64,000 nucleotides of DNA from the NCBI GenBank assembly GCA_032622095.1, contig CP136069.1, positions 50,638,760-50,702,759 on the forward strand. Direction: 5' to 3'. How positions within the stretch are numbered: position 1 is the stretch's first letter; every line of letters starts with the position of its first letter. The notes below the pieces were generated by a model. It saw only the letters and a program-made list of their open reading frames with translations, was not told where the DNA came from and did not search any database. Shown one piece after another: positions 1 to 11,000 of the stretch. Both the position numbers and the translations under genes were made by a program. This DNA is from Siphonodentalium dalli (Eukaryota; Mollusca; Scaphopoda; Gadilida; Siphonodentaliidae).

Positions 1-233
1 TTACAGTATTATTATTATTTTTGGTAGGCCTACTAGTACTAACAGCAACACTGCACATGCTTATGATGCTACATATACTGCTAGTACTATTTGAATGGTG
101 AATAACGAGACCTTCAACTTCAAGTTCAAGACGACAAGAGTAAGGCCTAAAAAAAAAAAAATTAATATTGCCTGTTGGAATTTGTGTGGATATCAATTTC
201 AATTTTATAGCGAAGAGTGATACAATTTTTTAC
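1..233. other. No gene seen; AT-rich flank
   Basis: AT-rich sequence with a short A-run near 150-161. If the minus-strand exon at 234-538 is real, this is the start of its downstream intron. Nothing else is recognisable. Confidence 0.5.
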
Positions 234-538
234 CTCTTTTTTTTCACGACGACATCTTCGACATTTTCACCAACGGCATCGTCTTCGCTACTTGACAACC
301 CAAGTTCTGCCGACAAAATCGACCCTTTCTTCTTGCCAATCTTGGGCTGGTTCTGACAGCTCATTTTGCTTGTTCCACATTTGCAGCCTCTGCTGCAAAA
401 TGTCCCCGCATCCAAACAGGGACACGATGTCCGCAACGAACGAGACGTGGCCGACTTCCTCCACGCGCATACATTCCCGCATGAACAATTAACAGCCCCC
501 GGATCGCTTCCAAATCTATTTTTTAAACGTTCCGCCAT
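234..538 (-). CDS. Cysteine-rich 5' coding exon, unknown function
   Basis: An ATG at 536-538 opens a frame of about 101 codons that reaches a good splice donor (AG|GTAAAA, intron from 233). Reading through gives a stop four bases later. The middle of the product has ten cysteines in C-x-C, C-x3-C and C-x-C spacings (CSCGNVC, CPCLDAGTFC, GCKCG, MSCQNQP), followed by a lysine-rich stretch, an acidic serine segment (SSSEDD) and a basic end (KKKR). The spacing recalls tesmin/TSO1-like CXC modules, which bind zinc and DNA, but the match is by eye and weak. Codon use looks more gene-like than the surroundings. The rest of the gene would lie left of the window. It could also be the N-terminus of a transposon-borne protein. 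Confidence 0.4.
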
Positions 539-743
539 TTTTATATTATTAATGCGTGTCGGTCAGCATTATTTTTAGATCGATGATGCATTCTGGTCTT
601 TCTGACCCTTGACCCTTCGACCAATGCTTGCAATATCTAAACACCGATTTACGATGAAGGCCTGGGTTTGCTGGTGCGCGCGCCACCATGGCAATCCGAT
701 TATTCTGGGCAAGAATAATTTCATATAGAAATAACAGTACTAT

Positions 744-1127
744 CACTTTAAGTTTAGACCAGAATTTTCTTGAGTTTTCTATTTTTAGTTTTGATAATTC
801 ACGTGTGATATTCTCCCTATGTATTGCTATTGCATTGTCCATTTCTCGTTTGTATCCCCTACTCATTTCAAGCACCAGTTGTCTTGAACTATTGTTTTGC
901 TTTCGCTTGTGGTATCTCTTGGATTTACGGTATTCTTTACACGCTTTCCAGCATGCCGAATTAAACCATGGTTTGTTATTCCTTTTTCGTGCTTTCGGCT
1001 TACTACCTGGAGGTCCAAATGTGTCTTGTGACGATTTAAGAAGAACTTGTGTTATCCTGTCGACTATTTCATTTACTTCCCTGTTATTAGTTATAGATGA
1101 TGGGCAACTGTTCAGCACATATCGCAA
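744..1127 (-). pseudogene. Non-LTR retrotransposon fragment (endonuclease-RT linker)
   Basis: About 128 residues resemble the linker between the endonuclease and reverse transcriptase domains of molluscan LINE polyproteins. The motif KPWFNSACWKACKEYRKSK is followed by a long basic helix-rich stretch and ends at SRKFWSKLKV, the usual lead-in to the reverse transcriptase. The frame then continues (to 549) into unrelated residues, so the element is broken here. Upstream the frame is closed by TAA. Neither the endonuclease catalytic motifs nor the FxDD reverse transcriptase motif is present. It is a dead fragment; the family cannot be fixed from this piece. Confidence 0.6.
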
Positions 1128-1139
1128 TTCTGATATTTC

Positions 1140-2105
1140 GATTTGTTACGAATTTGGATGAAAAACATGGCCGACAGCAGCCATCTTGGATTTCATATTT
1201 GAATCCATCGGCACACCCTACAGCCCGTATGTATGGCCGGATCATTTTTTAATTTTGCAGTCACGATTGTGATCACTTGTAGATGGGAGATATACGATTT
1301 TCGATGAAAAACATGGCCACGGCAGCCATCATGGATTTTACTCTTTGCATGACTAAATCATTTGGCACACCTTACAGATCACATCCCTCATCCGATCATC
1401 ACCAAATTTCATGAGGATCTTCGGGGTTACCTCTAGATGAGAGCCTCCTATTATGACCGAAATTTGTTGAAAAAAAATGGTCGCCAGCAGCCATCTTGGA
1501 TTTAAAATTTGAACCCTTCGGCGCACCCCGCAGTCCGCATTTATTGGAGAATTAATTTGAAAATTTACAAGCGTGTTTATAATCAAATCTAGATGGGAGC
1601 TACTAAATTTGAACAATTTTCGATGAAAAACATGGCCACCGGAAGCCATCTTGGATTTTACTCTTGACTAAATCCTTACTGCATGACTAAATCCTTTGGC
1701 ACACCCTACAGACCACATCCCTCATCTGATGATCACCAAACTTCATGTGGATATTCGGGGTGACCTCTAGATGGAAGCCTCTTACTTTTACCGAAATTCA
1801 TTGAAAAACATGGCCGCCAGCGGCCATCTTGGAATTTACTCTTTGTATGACTAAATGCTTTTGCACAACCTACAAACCACATCCCGCATCAGATATTCAC
1901 CAAACTGCATAAGTATCATAAGTATCATTGGGGGGACCTATAGATGGGAGCCTCCTATTTTGACTGTAATTCATTGAAAAACATGGCCGCTAGCGGCCAT
2001 CTTGGAGTTTACTCTTTGTATGACTAAATCATTTGGCGCACCATATCCCTCATCCGATCATCACCAAACTTCATGCTGATCTTCGAGATGACCTCTAGTT
2101 TACTT
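1140..2105. repeat. Tandem array, about 165-bp degenerate units
   Basis: Five to six degenerate units share the landmarks AAAAACATGGCCGCCAGC, CCATCTTGGATTTTACTC, a CACACCCTACAGACCACATC block, TCATCCGATCATCACCAAA and GACCTCTAGATGGGAGCC. Reverse-oriented copies occur at about 9295-9660 and 11565-11715. No coding potential; open frames here are periodicity effects. Confidence 0.75.
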
Positions 2106-2277
2106 TTCTTCTTCTTTCCAAGTGGAGCTAAAGTGTCATTGACACTTTAAGTTTTCACATATACGTCGGTACACGATTGTTGATCTACATGTGTAATTCT
2201 GTTATGTAGTTCATATTTTTATCACATCAAATGTTTGTTTTTATCCATTAAATTTTTTAAAATAAATAAACACTAAC

Positions 2278-2520
2278 CTGATTTGTATCTTTAGGGACCA
2301 CCGTAGATTTCCAACTCACACATTGTCATGACATCTCTAGGACCGTACGCCTGAATCCGTACATATCTCCCACTGACTGGACGTGTGCAGTTGAAATGAA
2401 TATATTGGCCGACTGTTCCTATTCCAGGGAAGTAGAAGCATTCGGATGTGAAACCTGTCATGTCAGCAGAGGTCTGCATACTTGATGACGTGTGGATCTT
2501 GAAGTTGCTCAGTCTTTCAG
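2278..2520 (-). CDS. F-type lectin domain, C-terminal half exon (domain 2), ends in TAA
   Basis: Exon between acceptor TTTTGACAG and donor CAG|GTTAGT, 243 bp, phase 1 at both ends. It encodes the second half of an F-type lectin (FTP/fucolectin-like, F5/8C-like jelly-roll) domain: AERLSNFKIHT, SECFYFPG, HFNC, GRYVRIQAYGPRD and the closing MCELEIYG strand with its conserved cysteine. Such domains are usually secreted glycan binders in innate immunity or fertilisation; that role here is inference. Directly after EIYGGP there is an in-frame TAA, whereas the paralogous exon at 13146-13388 reads through at the same place. If both domains belong to one gene, this TAA is the natural C-terminus; otherwise it truncates a separate paralogue. 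The donor remains intact downstream of the stop. Confidence 0.75.
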
Positions 2521-3829
2521 CTGTCAAAATAATCAAATGCTGAGGCCACGTTCACACACTCACAGATATGTTATATATGTTAACCAGTGTAGTTAAATGA
2601 GTGTCTGTCAGGTGACACATCTCAGTGGCTCAGTGGAAATCGCATCTCGCCCTCCGGAATGACAACAAATCAGAATAGAGGACTGGCTGACGGAATATAA
2701 CGCATTTCCGTTTGTCAACTTAGCTATAGTGAAAGCAATAATGGTTTATCCGTCATATAATTTGCCACACAATGAAGGTGGTACAAACATGTACGGATGA
2801 CATGATAAAGGGGAGGATGTCAAAGGATGACAAAGGTACCAATTCATCGCAAACAAATGACTCCTCGTTCTCTTGTATGACATTATGTTGAAGTGGAAAT
2901 TGCTTCGAGGAACAGTTTAATGGAATTTTGAAACGAGTTTAAGAAATACCCCCAAAAAAAGCCGATTTTATTTTATGCCAAAATATAATTTAGACATTTT
3001 TAGGAAATTGACTCCCAATGAGCTGAAAATATGCCAAAATGTTTCGATAGGATCAACATCAGTTGTAGACTGCTGACTCTGTGCAACACTAATCGTATGT
3101 CACGTTACGTTTCGGCTAGCAACAAAATAGATAACCAAATCCTGAGGCCAAGTTAACACAATTTCAAATTAGCCTGGCATTATTTGCAGTCATTTCGATA
3201 TGTATACATATGATGTTCCAGAAAACTGCTCTTAAAATGAAACTGTGCCACAGCTAACTATGTGGGAAATAAAAGAATTATGTAGTTCCAGCTGTAGCGA
3301 TGCAACGGAAATTTGCCTGTAAATAGCTTGCAATTATCTCACAAGAATCGATGCTGGTATGTGAAGCCAAATATTAGCATATAGCACCGTTAGAATCATG
3401 CGGAACTACAGGAATTTTACTTCTCATGTCATTAACTTCGGTAAAGATGTATTTTGTATGCACGTTGCATGTGATAACCTAGTACCATATGTTTATTCTG
3501 TGATGAAGTGTCTGCAAAATCAACCAGACAAACTTACCAGTTTGTGAACACACCATTACGGGTAATCTTGCAATTGTCGTCTCTTCCCGCGAATCCTTGT
3601 GGCACTGGTTCATTTGTATTTTATACTCGTGACCGCGAGTTCTTCAGTCATTGGCTGTACTGAATAGTGGCTGCACACAAATGTTATCGACATTATATGT
3701 TCCATGCATTAGTTTGAATGTTTCTATTAAATCGCCTCGCACACGTCTTTATTTGAGAGTGATAAGGCCCAACAGTCGAAGACGATCTCCATATGCTAGT
3801 TTATTTAGAGCACTTAACAAGTTTGGTGG

Positions 3830-5250
3830 CCCATCTTTGGATGCTTTCTGTCGCCTTTGAATGTTCTTATTACGCCACAAGGTGGTGTAAGCTGTATTAC
3901 AGTTTTTCATGTTCGAGCGGACGATCGATAATCCACTGGGCGAATGTATTATGGTTAGGTATTTTTTCGTACTTGAGTATAAACCGTACCGATAGAGTGA
4001 CGATAGTCCAAACAAAGATTAGCACACGTGTTTACGTCACCGGTGTAATTGTGGGGACATGTTTCTATTATGAAGGTTCGCTATCCCGAAGGTCCACTAT
4101 TCCAAAGGTTCTCTATTCTGAATACTTGCTATTTCGAAGGTTCACTATTCCGAAGGTTCGCTATTCAGAAGGTTCTCTATTCCGAAGGTTTTTGTTATTT
4201 TTAGGTTAATTCTATATTCTAAAGTATTGAGAGGGTTCATTATCACGAAGATTCTTTTTATGGAGTGTGCGCTCACATCCGAACTGATCCTGCGCGCATA
4301 CCGATACAGATACAGGAGGAAATAACTTAGAACATTAAATGTGATTTTGTTTTGTTTTCGCTTGTTTTCTTGAGATTTAATGTGATTACGTGGGCCCATA
4401 CCTTTGAATTCTTGGCATATAATATGAATGTTATGGTATATATGTACCCTCCTGCATTGGGACATGACACAGGTACAGTTGACTTAAGTGCTGTTCTGTG
4501 CGGGCTCCAATTTGGGGTTCAATATTTTAAGAGCCAAATTTAGAATTTTATGGGCCCATACCTTTGAACTCTGGGCATATAATATGAATATTGGGGGGCA
4601 TGACTCTATTCCGAAGGTTCACTATCCCGAAGGTACACTATTCCGAAATTTCTCTGAATGTTCGCTATTCCGAAGGTTCACCAATCCGAAGGTTCGTTAT
4701 TCCGAAGATTCTCTATTCCGAAGGTTTTTGTTATTTTAAGGTTAATTCTATATTCTAAAGTATTGAGAGGGTTCATTATCACGAAGATTCTTTTTATGAA
4801 GGAAATAACTTAAAACATTAAATGTGATTTTGTTTTGTTTTCGCGGGTTTTCTTGAGTTTAATGTCATTACGTATGACCTTATTTCTCATTACATATTCA
4901 CGCCAAGCAGCCCACACAATTGCTTTGTTTCCATGCGATTTAATGTCATTACGTGTGACCTAATATCTCAATAATCTGAGGCAAGAGTACGCCTGCTAAA
5001 GGCGAATTATAACCGTGGGGCTATAACGCTCAATGAATACTGGAGGCTATAACAAACTGCGCAGCAGAATATCGCTGAATAGACGAGTATGAGATGAGCC
5101 TAACTGCAATTGTGACTTTGTTTAAAGGCCCACTTAATTTTCGAGTCATTGATTTCATCACCATTTGAAACGCAGAATACTTCTATCTCCTAGTTTGAAA
5201 CACCTTTAAAAAACCACGACAAGTCGTGCGTCGTATATCTAGCAATTAGC
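3830..5250. repeat. Insertion holding two TTCCGAAGG arrays and duplicated flanks
   Basis: This stretch is absent from the corresponding place in the other lectin copy. Two short arrays of a roughly 15-bp unit (CTATTCCGAAGGTTC) lie at about 4067-4200 and 4606-4740. Each is followed by the same block beginning GGTTAATTCTATATTCTAAA, and the block TGGGCCCATACCTTTGAA occurs at about 4390 and 4550, so a segment of about 540 bp has been duplicated. No gene seen. Confidence 0.65.
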
Positions 5251-5847
5251 AACTAAAATGACCTCTTCGGCTTTCCATAGATTTCAACGTAATTTGATAC
5301 TTCAGGGTATTTGTGTCCGGGAAGTGTTTTGGACGGGTCAAATCGTGACCCCGACCTGATCTTGACGTTTAAAACTGTCAATGCAAGGTCAATTTGGGTA
5401 AAACGGACGAATTTCGGCGAAATTTGATACCTAGGGTTACTTTTGTCCGGGGAGTGTTTTGAACGGTCAAATCGTGACCTCGGCGTGACCTTGACCTTCA
5501 ATGTGGTCAATCAAAGGTCAAATCTGATAAACCAGATGGATTTCTACGAAATTTGATACCTATGAGTACTTTTGTCGGGGGAGTGTTTTGGACGGGTCAA
5601 ATCATGACTCCGACCTTACCTTGACTTCAAAATTGTTAATTAAAGGTCAAGTGGGGTAAAACGGACGGATTTCGACGAAATTTGATACATAGGGGTATTT
5701 TTCTCCGGGGTGGGGGTGTTTTGGACGGGTCAAATCATGACCCTGACCTGACCTTGACTTTCGAAATAGTCAATTCAAGGTCAAATCGCGCCTTTCGCCG
5801 GAAATCAGATGGGAAACAGCCCGGACGAAGTCGGGCCCATCAGCTTG
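5250..5847 (+). mobile_element. Helitron-like nonautonomous element, 5' incomplete
   Basis: Four degenerate units of about 135 bp share TTTGATACCTAGGGGTAC, GGGGAGTGTTTTGGACGG, GTCAAATCGTGACCCCGACC and TCAATTCAAGGTCAAAT. The 3' end is a short hairpin (CCCGGACGAAGTCGGG) followed by CATCAGCTTG, a near match to the hairpin-then-CTRR end of Helitrons. The TC-type 5' end seen in sister copies is missing. Sister copies: 8550-9048 and 39631-40246. Confidence 0.55.
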
Positions 5848-6571
5848 TGTAATAAAGAAGACAGTTTGAAGAATGTAATGTATAACACGAGAAACGGGAA
5901 AACTTGAAATATGGAAGTATGCAAATTCCCACATGAAATTTGAAAGCTAGTTTATAGTATAATTATATTATAATTTCTATTTATGGCTAATAATATGATA
6001 TTGGTGGCGTTACCATTTCTGACTATGGTTGTCTTGTGAAGGTATGCGCGCGTTCTAAATGTAGCCGTTATGCACCAACCATTACAGCTATCCTCAATTG
6101 GCCGATTGAATAGAAGTTTACTGAACGCTTTATGCTTTATCTGGTAGATCGTGCAGAGCGGAAATCTCACTACGCAAGGTTATCCATGGACCACAGTATT
6201 CAGTTATCCTAATCGTCATGGTTATTTTTGCGAAACGAATGTTTTGGCCCCCATGAGTTTTACGACTACAAAGAGTTAAAGGTGGATTATCTCTTCCACG
6301 CCATTACCTATATAGTTTCTTGGGTATGAAATAATAAATACGAATCGAAGACCCCCGTCCGGAAACGAGTCTATCAATTAATATTGATTTTATTTGGATT
6401 TGTTTTCATGTAAAATAACTCTGTGCTGTTCAATAATAGTCCCTGATATTCTTGACCGTCTTAATTGTTTGCTTGTTTATGTTGTTTTCAGTTATTTTAT
6501 TCATTGAAAATAAGCATATGATACACTCTAGGTCATATTCACTTGATTCGCACTTAATACTACAATAAATA

Positions 6572-6755
6572 CAGTAATGCCCTAAGTAATCGACTCCATA
6601 ACCACAGCAGAATTATGGGTAACTTTTCAGGATTTAGTCGAGAGCTCCCCGAGAGCTTTCCGATGAATGGCAACAAGCCATATTTCCGACTAAATCCTGA
6701 AAAGTTACCCATAATTCTGCTGTGGTTATGGAGTCGATTACTTAGGGCATTACTG
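6572..6755. mobile_element. Foldback MITE with TA target duplication
   Basis: A 184-bp element with near-perfect inverted arms of about 69 bp starting CAGTAATGCCCTAAGTAATC and a loop of about 46 bp. It is flanked by TA at 6570-6571 and 6756-6757. The paralogous segment near 16765 lacks it and keeps a single TA, so the insertion and its target duplication are read directly from the sequence. TA targets and CAGT-type ends suggest mobilisation by a Tc1/mariner-class transposase (inference). It lies in an intron of the lectin gene. Confidence 0.85.
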
Positions 6756-7033
6756 TACAATCAATCGGAGATATTTTGCGGCTCGCATTCGCATAGGCCT
6801 CTATCTAAAGATGTTCTATATATAGAACAAAGAAGTGTCCCATTAATTGAATAAAATAATATGGAAATAAAGTTAATATTAATTGCTAGAATCGTTTCCG
6901 GCAGGGATTTCCAACTCATACGGATTATTTCATACGCAGGAAACTATTTAAAATGTGTTATTTAAAAAGATAATCCATCTTTTAAACGTAGTCGTAACTC
7001 TATCCGTGATTTGCGAAATATCCCTATACTCAC

Positions 7034-7255
7034 GACAGCAGTCGCCACGGTTTACGACCAATCCACCATCGATGCGATAAACATCGCCAAGGTCAACAAT
7101 AAGCCATGGGTTATCTTCAGCCGTTGTGGCCGTACACGTGAGTGTGGACCAGTCCGTATCCTTGTTGCCGTCCGTCGCATGAATTGCTCGTGCCGCTGGG
7201 TTATTGGCATAGGTCGAAGACTGCCAAGTTCGCTTGAACAGGGCGTCGATATTTA
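7034..7255 (-). CDS. F-type lectin domain, N-terminal half exon (domain 2)
   Basis: Exon of 222 bp between acceptor CATTTTCAG and donor C|GTGAGT, phase 1 at both ends. It encodes the first half of an F-type lectin domain: WQSSTYANNPAARAIHATDG, DTDWSTLTC, EDNPWLIVDLGDVYRIDGG and NRGDCC. The final RxD together with PER at the start of the next exon forms the RxDxxxxR signature of the F-lectin motif, with the typical vicinal cysteine pair. Relative to the paralogous exon at 17061-17279 it has one extra codon near the start (NIDALF against NIALL) and differs around KRTWQ/KPAWQ. Its open phase accepts the upstream exon 13146-13388 in frame, so it can be the first half of a second domain in one protein. 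The frame is intact. Confidence 0.75.
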
Positions 7256-7600
7256 CTGAAAATGCACATCAGATATATAAGTATAATTGGTGTTAACGTG
7301 AGTAGCTAGGCTGTGGCTAGTGATATTGTCGCCCCTTACATTGTGTACACGGCGGTTTGGTTTAGTGTGGGTTACCATCGTCTCACTATGTTGCAACGGA
7401 TCACTTTGATTGCATTATACATGTATCAAGTCAGTGGATAATGAAAGAGTCTGGACTATACTTAGTTGGTCACATGTAATGATGGCTGTGTTGTGGTTAT
7501 AATTATACCAGTATATAATCCAGGCTGCACAACAGTCCCATGCCACGTTGGCCTGACCACTACCAGCATGTACACATCATATTAGGAAATCACAATCTCA

Positions 7601-8174
7601 CAACTCCCTTTGGCTGTAAAGAATTCAACAGCGGCTGGTTATTCTAGCTATTTTAATTGGTATTCAAAGGTGTCAGATCTAACCACTCAAAGTGGTCATT
7701 TGTGTATATATATGTGTAATGAAATAGTTAAATGGGATTTAATGTCCTTCGTGGTGAGCATAAGCGTAGTCACATAATACATCGTCTAATTAAAAGGTGA
7801 AGAGAATCGTGGCCTTCGAAGTGAGAATTAAACTATGTTAAATCATAACAGTTTATAAAATCATCATGTTATCCTTAGTGATTATAAATTCAAATAACTT
7901 TTTTATTTTTCACACATACCCACTGCGAGTGTCTTATGCCCCTTAAAGTAGTTATAATACTCTAATTCATAGTTGTGTCACATCGTATGATTGCTTTTAT
8001 CCAATAAACAATTAAAACAGTTAAAGGCACACTTAATTTTCGAGTCACCAATTATTTTTTATAGTGCCTTGATATATACGGTTTTAATAACAATCTACGC
8101 CATAAAATACAAGAAAACTAAGATGCATGCATCAGGTCGGCCGTGAACTATCTACCATAGAATTGTTGTAGCTA
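7601..8174. other. Intron-like AT-rich stretch, nothing recognised
   Basis: Between the end of the duplicated segment and the first Helitron-like element. No gene, repeat array or hairpin stands out. Confidence 0.4.
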
Positions 8175-8549
8175 TCGATTATACATTTTGGAACACCTGT
8201 CTGTATGTATGTGTGTATGCATGAATGCATGTGTGTATGTGTTATAGACTCTAACACTGCTCGAATTTGGTATTTAACGTGTCAACTTGACCTCGCTCAT
8301 AGGCATGTTTCTGGACCTTGACCGATCCGACTAAAAATTTGTGTGTAGGACTACTTCGATCCCGGGAGCAATATGGACGGGTCCAATTTCACGTGGGACC
8401 ATGTTCTCGAACGTGCTGATATAGGCATGTTTCTGGACCAATTGAACAATAGTTTGGCCAGACGCTGTATATACTGGGTACTGTCCAGATGGAGGCGATC
8501 ACAAAAAAAATCCCTAACTAGCCCGAACAAAGTCGAGTACATCAGCTAG
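8175..8549 (+). mobile_element. Helitron-like nonautonomous element
   Basis: Begins TCGATTATACATTTTGGAAC after an A, then a TGTATG/CTGT microsatellite, unique and core sequence with ATAGGCATGTTTCTGGACC twice, and ends in a hairpin (GCCCGAACAAAGTCGAGT) followed by ACATCAGCTAG and a T. TC start, CTAG end and A/T flanks match the Helitron pattern. It abuts the next element directly. A related copy in reverse orientation lies at 44254-44656. Confidence 0.6.
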
Positions 8550-9048
8550 TTTAATATATATTTTGGACATTTGTCTGTCTGTTTGTCTGTTAGCTATGGC
8601 CGGGAAAACTGCCGGACAGATTTTACGAAATTTGATACCTAGGGGAAATTATTTCCAGGGAGTATTTTGGACGGGTCAAATCTTGATCCCGACCTGACTT
8701 TGACATTCAAAAAGATCAATTCAAGGTCAAATCTGGTAAAACGGAAGTATTTCAACGAAATTTGATACCTACTGTTACTTTTGTCACAGGAGTGTTTCGT
8801 GTGGGTCAAATCATGACCCTGACCTGATCTTGACATTCAAAATTGTCAATTCAAGGTCAAATCGGGTAAAGCCGGGCGGATTTCGACGGGTACTTTTGTC
8901 GTGACTTTTGTCCGGGGAGTGTTTTGGACGGGTCAAATCGTGACCCCGACATGACCTTCACCTTTAAAATAGTCAATTCAAGGTTAAATCGCGCAATTCT
9001 CCGAAAATCAGAGGGGAACATCCCGGACGAAGTCGGGTCGACCAGCTA
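8550..9048 (+). mobile_element. Helitron-like element with CTGT microsatellite and core repeats
   Basis: Starts ATATATATTTTGGACATTTG, carries a short CTGT microsatellite (about 8570-8590), then about three core units of the same family as 5250-5847, and ends in the hairpin TCCCGGACGAAGTCGGG followed by CGACCAGCTAC. The layout of microsatellite plus core repeats plus 3' hairpin resembles the pearl/Helentron-associated elements known from bivalves. Confidence 0.6.
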
Positions 9049-9877
9049 CTATTATATATTTCTAGATTTAGTTACAAACTAAATACCTGTATATTGTACA
9101 AAGAAATGTTTGACAAATATATCTGTATCAATATTACCATACGGGTCATTAAAATAGATACGACGAAACAAATTTTGAAGGGTGCATGTATCAGGTAAAT
9201 TTTTATATTTCAAATGATGACAGGAATGCGGAAAGTTGAAATACCTACGTAATACTGGCTATCCACATGAAGAGATATACATGTATATAAAAACCAAAAT
9301 AGAAGATGACTGCTGGCGACAATGTTTTCCAAAAAATTCAAAGCATTCGATAGCTCCCATCTAGTTGTCAGCCCGAAGATCAATATGAAGTTTGGTGACT
9401 ATCAGATGAGGGATATGTCTGTACAGTTGCTAAACAATTCAGTCATGCAAAAGAGGATCAAAGAGTAAGATACCAAATTGCTGCCTGTGGTAATGTTTTT
9501 TAACGAAATTCGGGAAAATTAGATTACTCTCACCCTGGTTATCCAGAAGATCATTGTGGAATCTGGTGACGATCGGACAAGGGGTGTTGTCTGTAGGATC
9601 AACCAAATTATTTAGCCATAAAAATAGTAAAATTGAAGATCACCGCTGGTAGTGATGTCTTCACAAGGACAGTTTGAGAACAAAATATGGCTCACATCTG
9701 GCGGTGACCCAAAATATCCACATGAGAAAAAGTTCTCCAATAAAAGTTGGCTGCAGGGTGCGCCAATTGATTCAAATTCGAAATTTAGCAGGGTGTACTG
9801 CTTGTGGCCATGTTTTCCCCGAAAATTTGATAGACTGATGGACAAAACCACTGAATCCGTTGAATCATGTATACATG
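9049..9877. repeat. Degenerate copies of the 1.1-2.1 kb repeat, reversed
   Basis: About 9295-9660 contains units that are reverse complements of the 165-bp repeat at 1140-2105 (CGATAGCTCCCATCTAG, AGTTTGGTGACTATCAGATG, GACTGCTGGCGACAATG). The flanking 9049-9290 and 9660-9877 show nothing clear. Confidence 0.55.
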
Positions 9878-10992
9878 CAGGGATGTGGCTAGAGGGGGGT
9901 GTGGGGGTGTCTCACCCCCCAGCAGAGAGCTATATTTTCAATAGTTGGAAATTTCATACCTGCCACAACGAAATTTCACACCAACAATAGGTTGAAAATG
10001 TTCTTGTAGTTTGATTATAAAACAATTTATTGGGGGGAATTTATTGTTTTTCGACCAATATTTGCATATGTTCCTATTTTTGGTCAAAAATTTTGACAGA
10101 AATGGTCATCAGTAGGAAATTTTCCAACCTTAGGGGGGTGACAGGTTGGAAATTTCCAACACTTGGAAAGCTTGTGTCCTGGTCCCTCCCCCGTGGCCAG
10201 TCAAAAACTTCTAGTTAATTTAAGAAAACAATATTGTCATACAATTGGTCAACATTGTCATTGGAATTGTCATCAGTTGGAAATTTTCCAACCTAAGTGG
10301 GGGTGTAGGGTTTGAAATTTCCAACGGTAGGAAGGCTTGAGCTAGTCTAGATGTTAGGATTTTGCGATTTTCTTGTTCAGATTTCAAAATGTTCGCACAC
10401 CGGGCCGAACCATGGTCGGCCCGGTGTGTCATTGCCCCATCCACATGGCCAATACAAAACTGCTAATTAGTTTAGCAAAACAATATTTTACTACATTTGG
10501 TCAAACTTGTAGACATAAATGGTCATCAGTTGAAGAATTTTCCAACCTGAGGGGGAGCATGAGGTTTGAAAGTTCCAACACTAGGAAAGCTTCAGTTGAG
10601 GCCAGTCTAGATGCTAGGATATGCGATTTTCTTGTATAGTTTTCAAAATTTTCTCACACCGGGCCGAACAACCATGGTCGGCCTGGTGTTTCCTGGTCTG
10701 TTGTCGGTAGCTGTGTGCATTTGTCTGGAATTAGATCACTAGTTGTTTTTTTTGGGGGGCAATTTTCAGGTTAAAATATCTTAATGTTCTCATACTTGGA
10801 AAATAGAAGCATGGCTTATGAATATATAGGAAATTAGGCCTAAGCATGAGGTACAAGGGGGGGGGGGGTGCAAATGGAATTATGCAAAAAGTTGTGTTGG
10901 TGTGATTCCGACTCAAGGGGGAGGGGGGGTGCAGTTGGAAATTTCCAAGGTGGACACCCCCCCCCAACGGAGACCCTCTAGCCACATCCCTG
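9878..10992. mobile_element. hAT-like nonautonomous element with 8-bp target duplication
   Basis: A 1115-bp element bounded by perfect 19-bp terminal inverted repeats CAGGGATGTGGCTAGAGGG and flanked by the direct 8-bp duplication TATACATG (9870-9877 and 10993-11000). An 8-bp duplication and CAGGGATG-type ends are hAT hallmarks. The interior has three degenerate repeats of about 270 bp with GGAAATTTTCCAACC blocks, and CACACCGGGCCGAACCATGG palindromes. No transposase is present. A diverged right end of the same family lies at about 19855-19930. Confidence 0.85.
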
Positions 10993-11000
10993 TATACATG

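Larger units (their letters stand above)
2274..7600. repeat. Segmental duplication, copy 2 (pairs with 13142-17607)
   Basis: Long stretches match 13142-17607 in the same orientation: the exon pair, the intron blocks 2521-3420 against 13389-14250, 3725-3830 against 15109-15215, 6085-6570 against 15248-16760, and 6760-7580 against 16766-17607. The left edge falls almost exactly at the exon/intron border (2274 and 13142). This copy has extra insertions: about 3830-6085 (TTCCGAAGG repeats plus Helitron-like repeats) and 6572-6755. Intron stretches 2521-3830 and 5849-6571 hold no other recognisable feature. Confidence 0.8.
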
